From assembly GCF_005280585.1 (NCBI RefSeq), contig NZ_SZVO01000011.1, positions 124,391-188,390 of the forward strand: a stretch of 64,000 nucleotides of DNA, written 5' to 3'. A model generated the notes under the pieces. It was not told the origin of the DNA. It worked only from the letters and a program-made list of their open reading frames with translations, and ran no database searches. This document shows, in pieces, positions 33,348 through 42,931 of the stretch. The DNA is from Dyadobacter frigoris (lineage in GTDB: Bacteria > Bacteroidota > Bacteroidia > Cytophagales > Spirosomataceae). Position 1 is the first letter of the stretch, and each line of letters starts with the position of its first letter. Made by a program: the position numbers and the translations under genes.

Positions 33348-35396
33348 ATGAAATCAGCTTTTTTGAAGTGGTCTATGCTGGCATCCGTTGTTGTGATGAC
33401 GGCCAGCTGTAATAAAGAAAAGGAGAAAGAAACATCAACAGAAAAAGTACCCGGATTCCCGCTAAGTTCACTTGACACAACTTACAAAGCCTGTGACGAT
33501 TTTGACAGCTACGTCAACGGAGGCTGGAAAAAACTCAACCCGATTCCGGGTACAGAAAGCCGTTGGGGCGCATTTGGAATTTTGGACAAGGAAAATAAGG
33601 AAGTCAGATTGAAAGGGATTATTAAGGAAATAACCGATCAGAAAGACCGTAAAAAAGGAAGTGAAGAGCAGCAGATCGCCGATTATTACCAATCTTTTCT
33701 TGATACCACAACCGTTGAAAAACGCGGTATCGAACCTTTAAAACCGTATCTTGATAAAATTGAAGCCGTAAAATCGCTGAAAGATCTTGCATCGGTTACC
33801 GGTGAATTACAAAAAGTCGGTGTTTCAACCGTTCTTGGTTTTGGCGTTGAAGGAGATTTAAAAAACTCCAAAATGAATGTGCTTTATGAAGGCCAGGATG
33901 GATTAAGTCTGGGTGAAAAAAGCTACTATGAAAGAACAGATTCCAGTACGGTTAAAGTACGCAGCGAATTCGTAAAACATGTGGATAACATGTTTGGCTT
34001 TGCCGGTTTTAAGGATCCGAATCCTGGAAAAACAATTCTGGAATTTGAAACGAAGGTTGCCAAATTACAATTAACGAATGTAGAACTTCGTGATCCTGTA
34101 AAAACCTACAACAAAACTTCATTCAAGGATTTCAAACTTTTGGCTCCTGATTTTGATTTGCAGGAATTTGCAGATAAACAGGATATCAAAACGGATACCG
34201 TTATCGTACAAAATATCCCATATCTGAAAAGCGTAAATGCCTTGTTGAAAGCAACACCTTTGGCGACGCTGAAATTGTATACCCGCTGGCAATTGCTTTC
34301 CAACTTTGCGGGCTATCTTCCTAAAAGTTACGACAAAGAGGATTTCCGCTTTTTCAGTACAGTTATGCGAGGAACGAAACAGCAAAGAACGCGTGCAGAC
34401 AGAGCGATAAGATCAACAGACGGACTTTTAGGAATGCCGTTGGGAAAACTATTCTCAAAGAAATATTTCCCGGAAGAAGACAAAAAGAAAGTGTCTGAAA
34501 TGATTGAAAACGTGCGCAGCGTTTACGGTGAAAGAATTGACAAACTTACCTGGATGAGCGATTCGACCAAGGCAAGAGCGCATAAAAAGTTGAAAGCATT
34601 TACCTATAAAATCGGTTATCCTGACAAATGGAAGGATTACTCCTCTATTGAAATTGCTTCCGATAAATTATTTGAAAATGTGATCGCTTCGTCCCTATTC
34701 CAACATAAAGAAAGCATCAGGAAAATTGGAAAAGAAGTTGACAAAAGCGAGTGGTACATGACGCCACAAACGGTGAACGCATATTACAATCCGTTGAACA
34801 ATGAAGTCGTTTTCCCGGCCGGAATTTTGCAGCCTCCGTTTTATAACAGAAATGCTGACGATGCTATCAATTACGGAGGAATTATCGCAGTAATCGGTCA
34901 CGAATTCACCCACGGATTTGATGACCAGGGATCTCAGTTTGATGAAGAGGGAAATCTTAAAAACTGGTGGACAGCTTCGGATCGTACCAATTTTGATAAA
35001 CTGACTAAAAAGTATATTGATTATTTCAGCGGAATCGAAGCATTACCCGGTTTCAAAATCAACGGTGCTTTAACGATAGGTGAAAACGTAGCCGATTTAG
35101 GCGGACTAACACTTGCGTATTACGCATTGGAAAAATCATTAAAAGGAAAACCAGAACCGGCACCAATCGACGGATTTAACTGGAAACAACGTTTCTTCTT
35201 AGGCTGGGCTCAGGTTTGGCATATGAACACGACAAATGAAGCGCTGCAAAATCAAATCCAGACGGATCCTCATGCACCGGCAAAAGATCGTATCAACGGA
35301 CCGCTGCCACATTTGAAAGAATTCCAGGATGCGTGGAGTTGTGGAGCCGGAAGTAAAATGGTGCTACCGGAAACTTCGAGAGTTGTTATTTGGTAG
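33348..35396 (+). CDS. M13 family (neprilysin-like) metalloendopeptidase, lipoprotein
   Basis: The ATG at 33348 starts a lipoprotein signal (VVVMTASCNK); the frame stays open 24 codons further upstream but that part is not signal-like. The protein is 682 aa: M13 N-terminal helical domain, then a catalytic domain with the zinc motif HEFTH (residues 518-522), the third ligand Glu579 in GENVADLGG, and the substrate-binding NAYYNPLNNEVVFPAGIL. It ends with the family C-terminus ...RVVIW. It cleaves small peptides in the periplasm or outside. A large terminator follows. Confidence 0.95.
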   Translation: MKSAFLKWSMLASVVVMTASCNKEKEKETSTEKVPGFPLSSLDTTYKACDDFDSYVNGGWKKLNPIPGTESRWGAFGILDKENKEVRLKGIIKEITDQKDRKKGSEEQQIADYYQSFLDTTTVEKRGIEPLKPYLDKIEAVKSLKDLASVTGELQKVGVSTVLGFGVEGDLKNSKMNVLYEGQDGLSLGEKSYYERTDSSTVKVRSEFVKHVDNMFGFAGFKDPNPGKTILEFETKVAKLQLTNVELRDPVKTYNKTSFKDFKLLAPDFDLQEFADKQDIKTDTVIVQNIPYLKSVNALLKATPLATLKLYTRWQLLSNFAGYLPKSYDKEDFRFFSTVMRGTKQQRTRADRAIRSTDGLLGMPLGKLFSKKYFPEEDKKKVSEMIENVRSVYGERIDKLTWMSDSTKARAHKKLKAFTYKIGYPDKWKDYSSIEIASDKLFENVIASSLFQHKESIRKIGKEVDKSEWYMTPQTVNAYYNPLNNEVVFPAGILQPPFYNRNADDAINYGGIIAVIGHEFTHGFDDQGSQFDEEGNLKNWWTASDRTNFDKLTKKYIDYFSGIEALPGFKINGALTIGENVADLGGLTLAYYALEKSLKGKPEPAPIDGFNWKQRFFLGWAQVWHMNTTNEALQNQIQTDPHAPAKDRINGPLPHLKEFQDAWSCGAGSKMVLPETSRVVIW

Positions 35397-35421
35397 AAAA
35401 ACATTTTCAGATATCAATATA

Positions 35422-35480
35422 TTTTTCAACAAAAAGAGGAGCCGGATTTTTAAAATCCGGCTCCTCTTTTTGTTGAAAAA
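35422..35480. terminator. Very long bidirectional terminator
   Basis: A 29-bp perfect inverted repeat (35422-35450 and 35452-35480) around a single central base. The GC core is flanked by A- and T-runs on both sides, and it serves the convergent M13 and XylR-like genes. Confidence 0.85.
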
Positions 35481-35494
35481 ACCCTCTCGAATAA

Positions 35495-36658
35495 TTACTT
35501 CCCAGCCAGATACCGGTTACGGTATTCACTCGGATTACAACCTTTCACCTGACGAAATTGCCGGGCAATATTTTTACTATCTGATAGGCCCATATCCAAC
35601 GCAATTTCAAAAACGGACATATCCGTATCAAGTAATTTCTGAGTAAATTTTTCAATCCTAAGATTGTAAATGTATTTATAAATCGGGTAACCCATTACTT
35701 CAATAAAGCGTTTTTCCAAAGCCCGTCTTGATAACGGAACCTGTTTTACGACTTCATCCACATGCAGGTTTTTATCAATATTCTGATGGATGTATTTTAA
35801 CGATGTTGCAATATGGTCATCGTTCGTAGCATAAATATCGGTCGAATGACGTGTGATAACCTGCGTAGGTTTTACGATAATATCATAAAAATCATGTATT
35901 CCGTTTTTGATCATATGATCCAGCAGTTTGGCCGCATCATAGCCTCCTTTCTCCGCATCTTGCCCGACACTGGAAAGCGGCGGATCTGAGAATTCACAGA
36001 TCATTTCATCATTATCAACACCCAAAACAGCCATTTCTTCCGGTATCCTGATTCCGTAAAGCCGACAGGCTTCTGTTATATGCTGTCCCTGATTATCATC
36101 ACAAGCCATTAAAGCAATAGGCTTAGGAAGCGATTTAAGCCATTTTCCTATTGAATTGGGTTTGTAATACCACAACTCCGAAGGCCTCGCCATTTTATGT
36201 TCAAAAAAATGAACCTTATAACCCGCCCGTGTTATACGTTCTTCAAATCCTTCTGACCTTTCCTGAGACCAGACGATATCCTTGAACCCGTAAAAAGCGA
36301 AATTTTTAAACCCCTTTTTCAAAAAATAGTCAGCACCCATTCCACCGGCTTCATGGTGTGCACCGGTAATGTTCGGGATTTCGTGAAATCGCTTTTTAAA
36401 ATCCTGAGCAATAACAGGAATTCCCGCTTCTATAATTTTTCCAATATTGGGATCATTGTAAAATTGCCCGATCATACCATCGGCACCCCATTCCAATGCC
36501 CATTTCAATATACCTTCAATCCCTACCGTTTCGCGGTGAAAAAGCGGCATTCTGGTAAAAATCCATGGCCCGTGTTCTCTGGAATATTTGGCAATGCCTT
36601 TCAAAAGGGCTTTGCTGTATTCCTCGGCAAAATCAATCAGTAAGATAATTTTATACAT
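35495..36658 (-). CDS. XylR-like transcription regulator: sugar-binding domain plus AraC-type HTH
   Basis: The 387-aa protein begins with a LacI-type periplasmic-binding-protein fold (~1-270, IILLIDFAEEYSKALLKGIA, DGMIGQFYNDPNIGKIIEAG, AVLGVDNDEMICEFSDPPLSSV) and ends with an AraC-family double helix-turn-helix (~285-385, VPLSRRALEKRFIEV, IALDMGLSDSKNIARQFRQV). It lacks a LacI-type N-terminal HTH, as in E. coli XylR. It probably senses the sugar handled by the adjoining hexosaminidase-kinase-transporter genes and lies last in that unit (74 bases after the transporter). Confidence 0.9.
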   Translation of the reverse strand: MYKIILLIDFAEEYSKALLKGIAKYSREHGPWIFTRMPLFHRETVGIEGILKWALEWGADGMIGQFYNDPNIGKIIEAGIPVIAQDFKKRFHEIPNITGAHHEAGGMGADYFLKKGFKNFAFYGFKDIVWSQERSEGFEERITRAGYKVHFFEHKMARPSELWYYKPNSIGKWLKSLPKPIALMACDDNQGQHITEACRLYGIRIPEEMAVLGVDNDEMICEFSDPPLSSVGQDAEKGGYDAAKLLDHMIKNGIHDFYDIIVKPTQVITRHSTDIYATNDDHIATSLKYIHQNIDKNLHVDEVVKQVPLSRRALEKRFIEVMGYPIYKYIYNLRIEKFTQKLLDTDMSVFEIALDMGLSDSKNIARQFRQVKGCNPSEYRNRYLAGK

Positions 36659-36732
36659 AACAGATTGCGCGCTAATACATTCGTAATAATAGAATCCGGT
36701 TAGAATTTAAGAATTTTCTTCCACAAATTCCA

Positions 36733-37983
36733 CTACACAAATAATTCCTTGAAACTTTTAACCGTATCATTATTGACCAAAGGTTTTGCCCAAATGCCAA
36801 TGCTTAGAATGTAGCCAAGCGTAACCAGTAAAAAAAGCATGGCCAGTTTCAACCCAACCAATTCGCCTAAACCGCCGATGATCAAAGGGACAACGGCACC
36901 ACCGGCGATTCCGGCACATAGAATCCCGGAAAATGTTCCGTGATGATTTGGGACTGAATTAAGCGCCAATGAAAAAATCACTGAATACATCACTGACGCG
37001 AAAAAACCGGTTAAAGGAAAGGCGTATAAACTAATTTCTTTTGATCCGAAAAGAGCAGCCAATAAAGAAAATATCGCACCGATTGTAAAGAAAATCAATA
37101 CTTTCCGGCTATCCAGAAGCTTCAAAAGTATAAGTCCCAGGAAACATCCAATGGTCAGCAACCCCCAGAAATAAGAGATAACAGAAGCGCCGGTTGTGGC
37201 CGGATCAACGTCATGGTAGGTCTGTAAAAACTTGGAAATCCAGTTGGCTATTCCCTGTTCGGTGCCGACGTAGGCGAAAATTCCAAAAAAGAAAAGTAAC
37301 ACGGATTTATTGGCAAGAAGCTCGGTGAAAGCTTTTCCCACATCTATTTTTTCATCTTCTTTAAGATCGACTTTCGGGAATTTCACCGTCGCAATGATCA
37401 CAACCATCAGCAAAGAAATGACGGCAAAAACCCAGTAAAGTGAAACCCATTTCAGATTTTCAGGAACAAGTTTATTTAAAATATCAATCAGAAAACCTGA
37501 GTTTGAAGAGTGAACATTCAATACAAGATAGCTGTAAAGCAGCGGACTAAGAAAAGATGCCGCTCCAAAAAATAACTGGGCGAGAACAGAATTAAAGGCA
37601 AATTTCTCTTCCCCACCTGCCACCCGCAATAGCGGATTGATAACAACCTGTAACATTGCCATACCGACGCCTATAAGAAAAAGCGAGAATAAGGCAATTG
37701 AAAAACCCGGAATGATTGCAAAAAGCAGTGCGCCTCCAAAAGAAAGAATGAATGCCAAGAGCAAAACGGTTTTTTCTCCGTATTTCTCAACCATCAAACC
37801 GGCCGGAATAGACATCACACCATAGGCCACAAAAAAAGCAAAAGGAAGGAAACCTGCGAGGCCGATACTCAGATCAAAACTTTCAACGATGTCAGGGATG
37901 ATGGGACCTAAAATGTTGGTAAGAAAAGATATTACGAAGAAGATCAGTAATATCAATACGACAATAAATGTATTTCGCTTCAT
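36733..37983 (-). CDS. MFS sugar transporter, FucP/NagP-like
   Basis: A 416-aa inner-membrane transporter with 12 predicted helices; the ATG at 37983 (MKRNTFIVVLILLIFF) is preferred over an upstream frame that adds 12 residues. The pattern FAFFVAYGVMSIPAGLMVEK and the inner helix ...MAMLQVVINPLLRVAGG resemble the FucP/GluP/NagP branch of the major facilitator superfamily, which imports hexoses or GlcNAc with protons. It follows the ROK kinase after 57 bases, so import and phosphorylation are probably coordinated. The substrate is inferred from neighbours. Confidence 0.87.
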   Translation of the reverse strand: MKRNTFIVVLILLIFFVISFLTNILGPIIPDIVESFDLSIGLAGFLPFAFFVAYGVMSIPAGLMVEKYGEKTVLLLAFILSFGGALLFAIIPGFSIALFSLFLIGVGMAMLQVVINPLLRVAGGEEKFAFNSVLAQLFFGAASFLSPLLYSYLVLNVHSSNSGFLIDILNKLVPENLKWVSLYWVFAVISLLMVVIIATVKFPKVDLKEDEKIDVGKAFTELLANKSVLLFFFGIFAYVGTEQGIANWISKFLQTYHDVDPATTGASVISYFWGLLTIGCFLGLILLKLLDSRKVLIFFTIGAIFSLLAALFGSKEISLYAFPLTGFFASVMYSVIFSLALNSVPNHHGTFSGILCAGIAGGAVVPLIIGGLGELVGLKLAMLFLLVTLGYILSIGIWAKPLVNNDTVKSFKELFV

Positions 37984-38040
37984 AAGGTGGGTTTCTATTG
38001 GTATTCTTTCTAATCGCAAGATACCATTATCCTGTTAAGA

Positions 38041-38871
38041 TTATTGATCCATTAAGGCCGCTGCGCCTAACAGAGCAATATTTTCATTTTCAGAAAGCAA
38101 TAATGTAAGACGTTTGATAGATTCCGGATAGGCAAAATCTTTCAGACTATCCAGCATGCTGGATTTGAAAAATTTGTGTGCTTTTGTCAAAGAACCGCCC
38201 AAAATAATCGCTTCCGGATCGTAGGTGTACATGATAGTTTTGATAACTACACCCAAATGACCACCAAACTCTTCCCATATCTTTATGACTTTGGAATCGC
38301 CCTTTATTGCAGCTTCGTGTGCGTCAAAAGCATCCATTCCTAATGTATCCTCAAAAAAACGGTTGCAAACATAGTTTTCCAGAATGGAATCCCGGTAAGG
38401 CAGCATTCCAATTTCACCGGCGCCGCAGTTATTTCCGGGATACAGCTCATTGTTAATGATCACACCCGAACCAAGGCCTGTTCCAATAGCCATTCCAACG
38501 ACAGACCTGAATTTTTTGGCTGCCCCAAAACGATGTTCTCCCAGGGTAAAACAATTGACATCGTTGTTGATGGAAACCGGGAGATTAAACTCCTTCTCCA
38601 CCAGATCTCTCAACGCTACCTCTTCCCAGGACGGAATATTCATTACATTGTAAACAATTCCTTTGTCCACATTGACCACTGAGGGTACACCAATACCAAT
38701 TCCTTTTACCGGATATTTGGTGTAGGGACGAATTAAATCCATGAGTTGGGTTAAAGTAGAGGAAAGTGAATCCTTATTTTCGAGCAGCACATTACTTTGA
38801 CTCGTAATGGATCCGCCCAATTCAATCCCGGCACGCATGTTGGTCCCACCGATATCTACGCCTATATTCAT
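38041..38871 (-). CDS. ROK family sugar kinase, without the zinc motif
   Basis: The ATG at 38871 gives 276 aa starting with the phosphate-binding loop MNIGVDIGGTNMRAG. Other hallmarks are present: catalytic Asp104 in INNDVN, GTGLGSGVI (~131-139) and NCGAGEIG (~148-155). The His of the ROK motif GEIGH is replaced by Met (GEIGMLPY), and the CxCGxxGCxE zinc site that follows in most ROK kinases is absent. A kinase for glucose or N-acetyl-hexosamine is likely from context; the missing zinc site makes substrate choice uncertain. Confidence 0.88.
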   Translation of the reverse strand: MNIGVDIGGTNMRAGIELGGSITSQSNVLLENKDSLSSTLTQLMDLIRPYTKYPVKGIGIGVPSVVNVDKGIVYNVMNIPSWEEVALRDLVEKEFNLPVSINNDVNCFTLGEHRFGAAKKFRSVVGMAIGTGLGSGVIINNELYPGNNCGAGEIGMLPYRDSILENYVCNRFFEDTLGMDAFDAHEAAIKGDSKVIKIWEEFGGHLGVVIKTIMYTYDPEAIILGGSLTKAHKFFKSSMLDSLKDFAYPESIKRLTLLLSENENIALLGAAALMDQ

Positions 38872-39001
38872 CAAAAAAACAGAAGTGATTAATTTTATTG
38901 GATATGCTTATTTAATAATCTTTTTAGCAGGCAATGGGCTATCAGTTTTCGGATCAATTTTACAAAAATCCAACCCGAAAGCTGATAGCGATTAACTTAG
39001 T

Positions 39002-41596
39002 CTATTTTACTTCAATAATACTGGCACGACTTGATTTGCCCGCCTTATCAAAGCTTTTCAATTTCACAGTACCCGAAACTTTTACAGGATTGCTATACAA
39101 GGCCGACTGAGCGGTAGGCTCGGAACCATCCGTTGTGTAACGAATTGCCAATCCCGGCAAATCCACGTTGGCTTTCAGCATTCCGCCTTCAACAATGGCA
39201 CCCGGAAGCGGCAAACGGTAATTGTATCCGCCATTTAGGTAACTTAGTCTTGGGATTTCCTTTTGTGCGATGGAATTTGCAAAAACATTCCATCCCGTTG
39301 CAATCGCTTTGTCGCGCGTTGTTTTGTCATCGATGGTTTCCCAGCTTCTTTCCTTAGACCAGGCACTTTCCGAGAATCCTAATAATTTTGGCAGAATTGA
39401 ATATTCCATCATATCTCTTCCTTTGATCGTTTCGCTCCAAAGTTCCGCTTCCAGACCAAGAATATTTTTTCTGGCTTCCGGTCTCAACTTTTCTTTTCCG
39501 ACAAATTCTTCCTTCATCGGTTTTCCCATTCCTGTGGAAAATGTCGTTTTGAACATATCAAAAGGAGCAAAAGCCCAGTTGTCCCAGGTATTTACAAAAC
39601 CTGCCCAGTACAATCCCGGCTCTTTCGGATCATTGTTGTAGGACATATCAAAATAGAAATTGGTAACATTACAAAGCACAACCTGATAACCGGCATTCGC
39701 CAAACGATTTCCCAAATCCACATCAAATACGTTGTTCCAGATATAAGGTACTACCTGGCGACCAGAAAATTCCGGATTTGCCAGATATTTTCCGGCAGGT
39801 GTTTTGGTAAGCGCAACTTCTTCCCAGCCATGAATTTTAAGACCACGTTTTTCCAAACGCGGCACCAATCTCCTGAAAAAATAGGCCTGAAGATTTTTCG
39901 GACTTTTGATTTCAGGATTTTCCTTGATCAGTTTGGCAGCCATTGGAGAACCGGACCAGGCACCTTCTGCAACTTCGTCTCCGCCGGTATGGAAAGTGTC
40001 CATCGTCAAACCTGCTTCCTTGTACATTTTCGCCATTTCATCTACCACTTTTTCAAAGAAATGGTAAGTCGATTCACGGCCCACGCTTACCACATTATCC
40101 TTATAAGCCTGCGCAGAAAGGTAAACCGACTTGTCATCCGGATCGATCAAACGATATTCGTTGGCTTCTTTTTCTTTTCCTTCTTTCATCAGACGCTCAT
40201 AACGTGCTTCCATGGATTTGATCGCAGCACGGGCATGACCAGGGAAATTCAGTTCAGGAATTACCTTGATATGTCTGTCATTCGCATATTTCAGGATTTC
40301 GATAAAATCAGCTTTGGTATAAAATCCGCTTCCGTGTTTCCCTTCTGCGTTTGCAAATGGACCGGAACCATATGAAGGATGCAAAACATTCGTTTCTTTA
40401 CCCGTTGTATGCTGACGTTGTGCACCCACTTTTGTCAATTCGGGCAGACCGTCAATTTCCACGCGCCAGCCTTCATCTTCCGTTGTATAAAATAAGAGGT
40501 GATTAACCTTATAAGTAGCCAATAAGTCAATAATTCGTTTTACAGATTCTTTCGTCTGGAAATTACGGCTGACATCCAGATGCAAACCGCGGAAATAAAA
40601 ACGTGGTGCATCTTCAATTTGGGTAAAACCTAAGGCGATCGAAGCAGCAGGTTTTTGATAAGTTTCTAATGGAACAAGTGCCAGTAAACTTTGTACACCG
40701 TAAAAAACACCAGGAGCATCACTTCCTGTAATGGTAATTCCGCTTGTATTTATTCCCAAATTATATGCTTCGCGGGCAATTCCGTTCACCTGAACTTTTC
40801 CGGATTTAAGAATAATACCATTTGTTACAGCCGTTGTCGGTAAACCACTTTTCGGCTGATAATCTTTTCCTGTAAGTGTTTTTAATTTTTCACTTAAATA
40901 TTTAGCTTCGCCTTCAAGTCCGGCTTCAGCATAAATAGTCGTTTCGTTATTTAAACTAAAAGTACCAGCTCCATTTACAACTTTAACTGGTGCCGGAATA
41001 ATTTTTTGAAGCTGATCCCCACCCAAAGTTGACATTACCAGATTTTGATTGTAGCGAAGTTCCGCAGTCGGAAGTGGTTCCAAATCCATTTTCCCACGTA
41101 AGATCTGTTCTTTGGTTGTAAAAGGTTCAACAGTATAATCAGCTACCTCAACGATATCCTGCTCCTTTCCGTCGTTGTCATAAAAAACGAAATACAATCC
41201 CATCGGTGCGTCCGTTTCCTTGATCACACCTTCGGTGCCGGTATAATTGATGGTAATGGAATCGCCGCCATTTAATTTAAAATCTTTCCCCGGTTTCAGT
41301 TTATACCAGTCGCCGTTGATATGTTCTACAATGGCAGGCTCAGGTGTTTTATTGGTTTGGATCGGCCTTGGCGACATGTTGAAAAACAATGTCCAGTTTT
41401 TATCATTCAGAGCAATATTGCCTCCGTTTTTAATTGTGAATTTTGCCTGAAACACACCTTCCACGTCAGTAAAATTTGTAACCAGCTTCCAGGAAACGGT
41501 GATTTTCTGCGCTTCTTCTTTGGAAAATTTACCTGCCGGACTACATGCAGCCAACAGCATAAACGAGGCAATAATTAATAAGAAAGATTTCTTCAT
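39002..41596 (-). CDS. GH20 beta-N-acetylhexosaminidase, lipoprotein
   Basis: The 864-aa protein starts with a lipoprotein signal (FMLLAACSPAG). Domains in order: chitobiase-type carbohydrate-binding N-terminus (~25-165), GH20b beta-alpha domain (~195-330), the GH20 TIM barrel (~335-760) and a chitobiase C-terminal domain (~800-864, YTTDGSEPTAQSALYSNPV). The catalytic pair Asp540-Glu541 in HTGGDEVAEGAW is intact; substrate-assisted retaining catalysis releases terminal GlcNAc/GalNAc. It is the first gene of the leftward arm and faces a divergent gene across 180 bases. Confidence 0.95.
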   Translation of the reverse strand: MKKSFLLIIASFMLLAACSPAGKFSKEEAQKITVSWKLVTNFTDVEGVFQAKFTIKNGGNIALNDKNWTLFFNMSPRPIQTNKTPEPAIVEHINGDWYKLKPGKDFKLNGGDSITINYTGTEGVIKETDAPMGLYFVFYDNDGKEQDIVEVADYTVEPFTTKEQILRGKMDLEPLPTAELRYNQNLVMSTLGGDQLQKIIPAPVKVVNGAGTFSLNNETTIYAEAGLEGEAKYLSEKLKTLTGKDYQPKSGLPTTAVTNGIILKSGKVQVNGIAREAYNLGINTSGITITGSDAPGVFYGVQSLLALVPLETYQKPAASIALGFTQIEDAPRFYFRGLHLDVSRNFQTKESVKRIIDLLATYKVNHLLFYTTEDEGWRVEIDGLPELTKVGAQRQHTTGKETNVLHPSYGSGPFANAEGKHGSGFYTKADFIEILKYANDRHIKVIPELNFPGHARAAIKSMEARYERLMKEGKEKEANEYRLIDPDDKSVYLSAQAYKDNVVSVGRESTYHFFEKVVDEMAKMYKEAGLTMDTFHTGGDEVAEGAWSGSPMAAKLIKENPEIKSPKNLQAYFFRRLVPRLEKRGLKIHGWEEVALTKTPAGKYLANPEFSGRQVVPYIWNNVFDVDLGNRLANAGYQVVLCNVTNFYFDMSYNNDPKEPGLYWAGFVNTWDNWAFAPFDMFKTTFSTGMGKPMKEEFVGKEKLRPEARKNILGLEAELWSETIKGRDMMEYSILPKLLGFSESAWSKERSWETIDDKTTRDKAIATGWNVFANSIAQKEIPRLSYLNGGYNYRLPLPGAIVEGGMLKANVDLPGLAIRYTTDGSEPTAQSALYSNPVKVSGTVKLKSFDKAGKSSRASIIEVK

Positions 41597-41776
41597 TTTG
41601 TAAGGTTAATGGATTCGTTAAGGATTTTTCAAAGTTATTTCCCGGAAATAAAATGTCCCGCCTGATCGTATTTGTAATACTGCAAATTGAATAAAACATA
41701 CCATTATAAAAAGGATTTCCTAACAAGATAGCCCTTAACATATTCAGCTCCGTATATAAACTAAAAAACGGAAAAT
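41597..41776. promoter_or_regulatory. Divergent control region of the amino-sugar locus
   Basis: The 180-bp region separates the hexosaminidase arm from the rightward arm. On the minus strand TAACTTTG (41630-41637) fits a -7 element 34 bases before the hexosaminidase start, though no TTTG is found at -33. No clear plus-strand promoter or palindromic operator was recognised. Confidence 0.35.
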
Positions 41777-42883
41777 ATGATTAATCGCAGTGATGTCCCA
41801 ACCCGCCTAGTTTCCCTGGACGCCATGCGCGGTTTTACTATTGCACTGATGATCACGGTAAACTTTCCGGGTAGTGAAGAATTTGTTTACGCAACGTTAA
41901 GTCATTCCAAATGGAACGGACTTACTTTCACAGATCTTGTCGCTCCGTTTTTCCTCTTTATTGTTGGCGTTTCCATCGTTTTCGCTTTTTCAAAAAAACT
42001 GGAAGATCAAAGTCCTAAAAACGAATTATATAAAAAGATCATCATGCGGTCTTTGAAAATATTTGCAGTTGGCATGTTTCTGAACATGATGCCTGACTTT
42101 GATTTTTTGAACTTGCGATGGACTGGCACGTTGCACAGAATTGCTATTGTATTTTTAGTTTGCGCCATTTTATTTCTGAATTCAAACTGGAAACAACAGG
42201 CAATCATTGGTATCACAATTTTGATTCTCTATTGCCTTGCTATGAATCTAATTCCTACACCTGGATATGGTAAAGTGATGTTGGAACGCGGTATAAATCT
42301 CGCAGCCTGGGTTGATCAACACTATTTGCCTGGAAAAATGTGGCAGGGAACCTGGGATCCGGAAGGTATTTTGAGCACATTCCCTTCCATAGTAACAGGC
42401 ATTACCGGAATGTTGGCCGGAAGATTAATGCTTACTGATTATTCTCAAACTGAAAAAGTTAGTTATCTGATGAGTATCGGGCTTTTCACCGCAGCCGCCG
42501 GATATTTTTGGGGACTTGGATTTCCGGTGAATGAAAATCTATGGACGAGTTCTTTTGTCCTGGTTACTTCCGGTTTTGCGGCTCTGCTTTTTGGAGCATT
42601 ATATTTCGTTATTGATATTTTAGGTTATCAAAAAGGCACCAAACCAGGTATTATTTTCGGTGCAAACGCCATAACGATTTATGTTCTGGCCGACGTCTTT
42701 GCACTTTTCCTTTACCTCCTGCCTTTTGGTGGAAAAACATTAAACCAACACTTCGTCGATACTTTCATTTCAGCCGGTTTTGCTCCAAAACTAGCAAGTC
42801 TTATCTACGCTTTGCTTTTTGTTTCAATCAATTTCATACCTGCGCTGCTACTTTATAGAAAAAAGGTTTTCATCAAACTATAA
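41777..42883 (+). CDS. HGSNAT/NagX-like membrane protein
   Basis: A 368-aa inner-membrane protein with about ten hydrophobic helices. The N-terminus RLVSLDAMRGFTIALMITVN and the loop FTDLVAPFFLFIVGVSIVFA are diagnostic of the DUF5009/DUF1624 family related to human heparan-alpha-glucosaminide N-acetyltransferase. Bacterial members (NagX) cluster with GlcNAc or chitooligosaccharide genes, as here, and may acetylate glucosamine-containing sugars. The role is inferred from family and context. First gene of the rightward arm, 48 bases before the next. Confidence 0.88.
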   Translation: MINRSDVPTRLVSLDAMRGFTIALMITVNFPGSEEFVYATLSHSKWNGLTFTDLVAPFFLFIVGVSIVFAFSKKLEDQSPKNELYKKIIMRSLKIFAVGMFLNMMPDFDFLNLRWTGTLHRIAIVFLVCAILFLNSNWKQQAIIGITILILYCLAMNLIPTPGYGKVMLERGINLAAWVDQHYLPGKMWQGTWDPEGILSTFPSIVTGITGMLAGRLMLTDYSQTEKVSYLMSIGLFTAAAGYFWGLGFPVNENLWTSSFVLVTSGFAALLFGALYFVIDILGYQKGTKPGIIFGANAITIYVLADVFALFLYLLPFGGKTLNQHFVDTFISAGFAPKLASLIYALLFVSINFIPALLLYRKKVFIKL

Positions 42884-42931
42884 CTTGAATGAAATATCAA
42901 TAAATAAGTGGTTCCCAAATTATTAACGATT

